A DNA stretch of 64,000 nt from Chitinophagales bacterium. Lineage in GTDB: Bacteria > Bacteroidota > Bacteroidia > Chitinophagales > JADJOU01. The stretch is taken from assembly GCA_030832185.1 (NCBI GenBank), contig JAURJQ010000016.1, forward strand, positions 1 through 64,000, read 5' to 3'. Position 1 is the first letter of the stretch; each line of letters starts with the position of its first letter. The translations under genes and the position numbers were made by a program. The notes under the pieces are model-generated. The model made no database searches, was not told where the DNA came from, and saw only the letters and a list, made by a program, of their open reading frames with translations. Of the stretch, positions 60,145-64,000 are shown piece after piece.

Positions 60145-62720
60145 AAGAAGTTTTCTATAGCAGGTTTATTTCTAGTGAGTTTGAGGTCCTGCAGTAAGGC
60201 TGACTTCGGTCGTATTTCTATAAGATAAGCTTGTCCTATATTCGAAATGGGCGTATAGCTCACTCTAAACTCCCAGCAATGCATATCTCGGATAGCACTA
60301 ATCGTAGTAATTCCTAGCTGTTTAGCAGTGAAGTCATAGCCAGAGGATACGCCTATTTTCCATTTAGGGGTTAGGTTAAAATCAAAATTATTTAGCAGAA
60401 TAGATGCGGAGACTATTGATGTATCGTTTAGCTTATTTGTGGTAAATTGATTTTGCACATTCACATTAAAAGACATAGCTAGATTCCAAGGACTGTTGAA
60501 GTCATAGAAATAGTGGTAATTTCTATAGATAAAGTTTCGTTCATATTCATTGCCCTTTTTAGAGTTCAGTATGTTCCTTGAAAAATTATTAGAACTCAAT
60601 GCTAAGTTAGCTGTGGCATTCATATTAAGGAATCTAAACAATCCTTGTCCTTCAGAGAATTTGAATTTATCTTTTCTAACCCCATTTTCATAAACATAGG
60701 GATCGAACAACATGTTGCCACTAAAGGTTAAAAATCCTAAGGTAGAATTACTAAATCCAACAGCAAAATTGTTCATTTTAAAGCTATCCAAGTTGAAATT
60801 ATAGCTACTATTGATACTCAATGCATCTAATAACATCATTTTTTTAGATCCTAACGCTGTATCTTTTTTATTTCTAAACTTTCCTTCTATAGCATTGTTA
60901 ATTCCAAAATTGATGATAGCACTTGAATTAGCACCAATAGTGCTAGGAGTGCCTAGATACTGATAATATTTTATTTCTCTATTGGCAGTATCGTTATATC
61001 TCTTATAATAACCCCAGAAGTCGGCACTAAAGTCAGGTGTATATGTGAAATTTACAATGGGGCTCACTTGATGCCTAATCCCCTGAACTATACCACGCTT
61101 TGAAATAGGGTAAAGGCCTATAACAACTGTATTTAAACTGAGTCCTGTGTTAAAGTTTCTTGATGTAAAAATACCTTCAGAAATAATAGAGTCTGGCTTT
61201 ACTTTTCCGGAATCACGGGTAATATTAATTTTCTTAAAATACATTCTATCTGTATAATTAAGATTGGGAACTAAATTGAAATATTTAAATAAACGTATAT
61301 TTTGAAAACTAAATATAGCATTATGTTCAATGCCTAAACTCAATTTGTTAAAAAGATTTCCGTTAAATAGGTTGCTATCTGCAGTGCTAGGTAGCTGTGC
61401 TAAAGCATTAGTCGAGTATTGAAGACCGATAACGACCGAGTTTTGTTTATTGGTGTTTTGGTATATGTTTCCGTTATAGTTAATTCTTAAACTAGGAAGG
61501 GTTCCACTGACAGTCTCAGTTCTGAGGTCTTGGTTATAACTGATACCTGCATTAAGGAAAATAGGAAGTTTTCTAAAACGTTTGGTAGCATTGAGATTAG
61601 AGACTATTTGACCAGTGATGCGTCTTTGATCTAAGGTAAGAGACCTATTAATAGCACCCTGTGTCATATAGCGTAGGTCTGAGTTAAAGGTAAACGTAGG
61701 ATGTGCTTTGGCGCTTTGTGTATGCCGCCAGTTAAATATATAATTGACCGGAGTATTATCTGTTACCGCCGGATTATCTGCATCGCCAGTAAATATTCTA
61801 TTGGTCTCAGCTGTGAATTCTCCATCATATTTATAAAGCTTATTATATCGCATATTTCCTGCGAACTTATAGCTACCATTAAAATAGATATCCGCTAGAA
61901 ATCTAGCATCTATATAGTCATTGATCCCTAAATAGATCCCCATATTTTGGACATTGAAGAATGGACTAAAACCATATTGCTGAGGAAAAATGATACCACT
62001 TCGTCTTCCTTTTTGGGCTGGAAAAATACCAAAAGGCAGATAAATAGGAGTTTGAACGTCACTAATAACCAGATTAGTAGGGCCAGTGACTATCGATTTC
62101 TTCGTTGTAAGTTTCAGTTTTTTGGCATTAAAATAAAAATGGGGATGCTCATGGTCGCATGTGGTATACTTAGCTTTAGAAATAAACCAGTTACCTATAC
62201 TGTCTTTTTTCACTTCATGCCCATGCAGGAGGGCTTCTTCTTCTTTAGTTACAATGTCGTATACTTTGCCCTTTTTTGTTTTAAAATTATAGAGTAATCT
62301 GTCCGTAAAATAGTCTTTCTTATCTTGCTGCATATAGGGCCTTCCTAGCACTGTGTCGCCTTTTTTCAATTGATTTCCAGCTAGTACACCACTCGTCCAA
62401 TCATAATCTATGAAGTAGGATTCAATAAGCATATCCGTATACGAAATTTTAGATTCGTTAAAGAGATGCAGCATCTTGGTTCTTATATTGTAAATGATGC
62501 TATCCTTAGCCTTATATTCTATTTTAGATCCTATGTCATCATTTGCAGAAATAATAAGACTGGAGTCCATTTGATTTTTAACGGAGTCTTTCGGCTTTAT
62601 ACTTTGCGCTTGACTTTGACCTTTAAGATTTGTAAAAATGACAAGAAATGAACAAAATAGTATTAACTTTGTGTTTAAACTAAGAATAAAGCATATAAAT
62701 CTTTTGGAGGCAGTAAACAA
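60141..62720 (-). CDS. lptD: LPS-assembly outer-membrane protein LptD
   Basis: An approximately 859-aa protein. A signal segment (LILFCSFLVIFTNLKGQ) is followed by an OstA/LptA-like jelly-roll region (about residues 60-230, KDSIIYNIRTKMLHLFNE to SIVTGPTNLVISDVQTPIYL) and a large beta-barrel with many alternating aromatic strands. It inserts lipopolysaccharide into the outer leaflet. I start at the TTG at 62720; the ATG at 62804 lies upstream of a TATATTTG box and opposite the amidase signal peptide. No other ATG, GTG or TTG in frame precedes the signal segment, so the start is uncertain. Confidence 0.88.
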   Translation of the reverse strand: MFTASKRFICFILSLNTKLILFCSFLVIFTNLKGQSQAQSIKPKDSVKNQMDSSLIISANDDIGSKIEYKAKDSIIYNIRTKMLHLFNESKISYTDMLIESYFIDYDWTSGVLAGNQLKKGDTVLGRPYMQQDKKDYFTDRLLYNFKTKKGKVYDIVTKEEEALLHGHEVKKDSIGNWFISKAKYTTCDHEHPHFYFNAKKLKLTTKKSIVTGPTNLVISDVQTPIYLPFGIFPAQKGRRSGIIFPQQYGFSPFFNVQNMGIYLGINDYIDARFLADIYFNGSYKFAGNMRYNKLYKYDGEFTAETNRIFTGDADNPAVTDNTPVNYIFNWRHTQSAKAHPTFTFNSDLRYMTQGAINRSLTLDQRRITGQIVSNLNATKRFRKLPIFLNAGISYNQDLRTETVSGTLPSLRINYNGNIYQNTNKQNSVVIGLQYSTNALAQLPSTADSNLFNGNLFNKLSLGIEHNAIFSFQNIRLFKYFNLVPNLNYTDRMYFKKINITRDSGKVKPDSIISEGIFTSRNFNTGLSLNTVVIGLYPISKRGIVQGIRHQVSPIVNFTYTPDFSADFWGYYKRYNDTANREIKYYQYLGTPSTIGANSSAIINFGINNAIEGKFRNKKDTALGSKKMMLLDALSINSSYNFNLDSFKMNNFAVGFSNSTLGFLTFSGNMLFDPYVYENGVRKDKFKFSEGQGLFRFLNMNATANLALSSNNFSRNILNSKKGNEYERNFIYRNYHYFYDFNSPWNLAMSFNVNVQNQFTTNKLNDTSIVSASILLNNFDFNLTPKWKIGVSSGYDFTAKQLGITTISAIRDMHCWEFRVSYTPISNIGQAYLIEIRPKSALLQDLKLTRNKPAIENFF
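62664..62671 (+). promoter_or_regulatory. -7 promoter box of the amidase gene
   Basis: TAACTTTG lies 50 bases before the GTG start at 62722 and inside the 5' end of lptD. Confidence 0.45.
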
Positions 62721-62721
62721 A

Positions 62722-64000
62722 GTGGTAGAGATAATTAAATCTAAATATTTCAGTTTAATAGAGCGGAATATAAATGGCAAATATATTACTAAAATCGCAA
62801 TCATTCTTCTTTTTACTCCTCAGCTCTTTGCCCAGGTCGAAGTAGGTAGTCGTAAGATAAAAACCGTGGTCATAGACCCGGGCCATGGCGGAAGAGATCC
62901 AGGGGCAGTAGGTAAGATGTCAAAAGAAAAGGAAATTGCTTTAGGAATCTCTCAAAAATTAGGTAAACTGATTAATCAGAGATTTCCTGAGGTTAAAGTA
63001 ATTTATACGCGTAATGATGATCGATTCATAGAACTCTATCAAAGAGCGGAAATAGCGAATAAATCAAAAGCAGATTTATTTATTTCTATTCACGCGAACT
63101 CCTCTGTAAAACAGAGCCCGAGCGGTGTGGAGTTCTGGGTACTAGGTCTGCACAAGTCAGATGAAAATCTAGAGGTGGTTAAAAAAGAGAATGCTGCTCT
63201 ACAGTTTGAGCAAGACGTTCGAAAAAACTATGGATTCGATCCCAATTCGCCTGAAGGATCTATTATTATGACTATGCAGCAGAGTTTATACTTAGATCAG
63301 AGTATACAGCTAGCTAAGCTTATGGAAGCTCGTTTTGTCAAGGAAGATAATCAACTAAATAGAGGTTCAAAGCAAGCAGGCTTTATAGTGCTCTACAAGA
63401 CTTCTATGCCAAGTGTGCTCGTAGAAGTTGGCTTTATTTCTAATGCTGATGAAGAACAATATATATCCAATGAGACAGGACAAAACAAAATAGCTGCCAA
63501 TTTATCTCTAGCTTTTGCAGATTATAAACTGAAATATGAAAGTGGAGCTATAAAGCCGATAGAAGTGTTCAAAAAAACAAAACCTCTAGAATTATCTCCT
63601 CCTATGGAATCTAAAAACTCGGGGCTCTCTTCTACTATCGGTAACAAGTTTTCTCTGGAGTCAAAAGAATATAAACCGATATATGCCGACACTTCAATTG
63701 AGAAATTAAGTAATTCTGAAAACTCAAAGCAACTTTCCTTAATTATCGATGAAACTGATGACAAGAAAAAAAACATAATAGATGAGGATATTGAAAAGTA
63801 CAATGAAGTTAAAAGTTCCTCAATAGAATCAATTAGTCCTAAGACTAATATTGTTCCCGATACAATACCTTCTAGCGGAAAAAAGGTCACAAACATTTCT
63901 CAACCCAAAAAGTCTAATGTCAGTGCAGCTAATTTAGAAGCCAATTCAGATGCGAAAATAATTGTAACTGATGCTGAAATAGAAAGACAAATTAGAAAAA
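62722..64000 (+). CDS. N-acetylmuramoyl-L-alanine amidase (Amidase_3), cut by the window end
   Basis: An open frame runs to the end of the window. The signal segment TKIAIILLFTPQLFAQ is followed by the amidase_3 domain: VVIDPGHGGRDPGAVGK (zinc His), TRNDDRFIELYQRAEIAN, FISIHANSS (zinc His) and SVLVEVGFISNADEE (catalytic Glu). A Ser/Lys/Glu-rich tail of at least 140 residues follows. It cleaves stem peptides from peptidoglycan in the periplasm. No ATG is available; GTG at 62722 (GGAGG 11 bases upstream) or TTG at 62704 are candidates. Its 5' region overlaps that of lptD. Confidence 0.9.
   Translation, partial: MVEIIKSKYFSLIERNINGKYITKIAIILLFTPQLFAQVEVGSRKIKTVVIDPGHGGRDPGAVGKMSKEKEIALGISQKLGKLINQRFPEVKVIYTRNDDRFIELYQRAEIANKSKADLFISIHANSSVKQSPSGVEFWVLGLHKSDENLEVVKKENAALQFEQDVRKNYGFDPNSPEGSIIMTMQQSLYLDQSIQLAKLMEARFVKEDNQLNRGSKQAGFIVLYKTSMPSVLVEVGFISNADEEQYISNETGQNKIAANLSLAFADYKLKYESGAIKPIEVFKKTKPLELSPPMESKNSGLSSTIGNKFSLESKEYKPIYADTSIEKLSNSENSKQLSLIIDETDDKKKNIIDEDIEKYNEVKSSSIESISPKTNIVPDTIPSSGKKVTNISQPKKSNVSAANLEANSDAKIIVTDAEIERQIRK
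62778..62785 (-). promoter_or_regulatory. -7 promoter box of lptD
   Basis: Reads TATATTTG on the minus strand, inside the amidase signal-peptide codons and 57 bases before the TTG at 62720. Confidence 0.5.

Noticed and set aside
62721-62804. N-terminal extension of LptD up to the ATG at 62804
   Set aside because: This part is antisense to the amidase signal peptide and lies upstream of or across the likely lptD promoter box, so it is unlikely to be translated.
63522-63896. 124-codon minus-strand frame opposite the amidase tail
   Set aside because: It is antisense to the low-complexity Ser/Lys/Glu-rich tail of the amidase and looks like its mirror (Phe/Ser/Leu-rich).
1-64000. CRISPR array, prophage or integrated element
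   Set aside because: No evenly spaced direct repeats, integrase, phage structural genes or attachment-site duplication were seen, apart from the partial tRNA-Val copy, which has no integrase beside it.

Overview
The window looks like chromosomal DNA of a non-photosynthetic, free-living member of the Bacteroidota. The evidence is low G+C content, about twenty promoter boxes of the Bacteroidota form TAnnTTTG (mostly TATATTTG, TACCTTTG or TACATTTG) just upstream of genes, almost no Shine-Dalgarno sequences, two secreted proteins with type IX secretion C-terminal signals (one sorting-domain type, one CHU_C/gliding-associated type), and a complete alternative complex III (act) operon joined to an aa3-type oxidase operon. 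I cannot name the genus. There is no prophage, CRISPR array or obvious defence island, so this is mostly core genome with a few accessory patches.

Layout. 1-6.1 kb: a CAU tRNA, a PnuC-like transporter, then an envelope-folding operon (two SurA/PpiC-type chaperones, a MoxR ATPase, a CpcT/CpeT-like secreted protein). 6.1-13.6 kb: an A-type Fe-S carrier, RF3, a THUMP methyltransferase, a type IX cargo protein, MutS, and a phnA-like gene broken by a stop codon. 13.7-18 kb: two little-known proteins, tRNA-Val preceded by a very structured leader holding a hairpin-split copy of its own 5' half, a YCII protein, CarA and a thiolase. 18.2-28.9 kb: DNA-damage genes (DinB, SRAP/YedK, a short DnaE-type polymerase) interleaved with a 1333-aa type IX surface protein carrying palindromic repeats inside its reading frame, a RAYT-type transposase, and bS21 with a strong Shine-Dalgarno. 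29-33 kb: acyl-CoA dehydrogenase, TatC, an SRPBCC protein and a secreted repeat protein. 33.1-37 kb: an SF1 helicase and riboflavin synthase. 37-44.3 kb: RluB-type pseudouridine synthase, phosphatase, GmhA and a guanylyltransferase-phosphatase fusion (GDP-heptose), O-antigen ligase, glycosyltransferase, MtgA, SmpB. 44.4-60.1 kb: actABCDEF, cox subunits II, I, III, III-like, IV and ctaB in one run, followed by Sco and a DUF420 protein. 60.1-64 kb: LptD and a divergent, overlapping N-acetylmuramoyl-L-alanine amidase cut off by the window end.

Working together. The act/cox run encodes electron transfer from menaquinol through alternative complex III to a heme-copper oxidase with its haem farnesylation and copper-delivery factors. 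The SurA-like proteins, MoxR, LptD, O-antigen ligase, heptose enzymes, MtgA and amidase all serve the cell envelope. MutS, DinB, the short DnaE and SRAP form a scattered repair and translesion set.

The observations I rate highest are the palindromic elements inserted in frame in the surface protein (20.5-20.85 kb), the tRNA-Val leader containing a split tRNA half (15.1-15.27 kb), a class of promoters that abut start codons and predict leaderless mRNAs, the strong Shine-Dalgarno of rpsU, and the head-to-head overlap of lptD with the amidase gene. All function calls are from reading the sequence; no database search was run.
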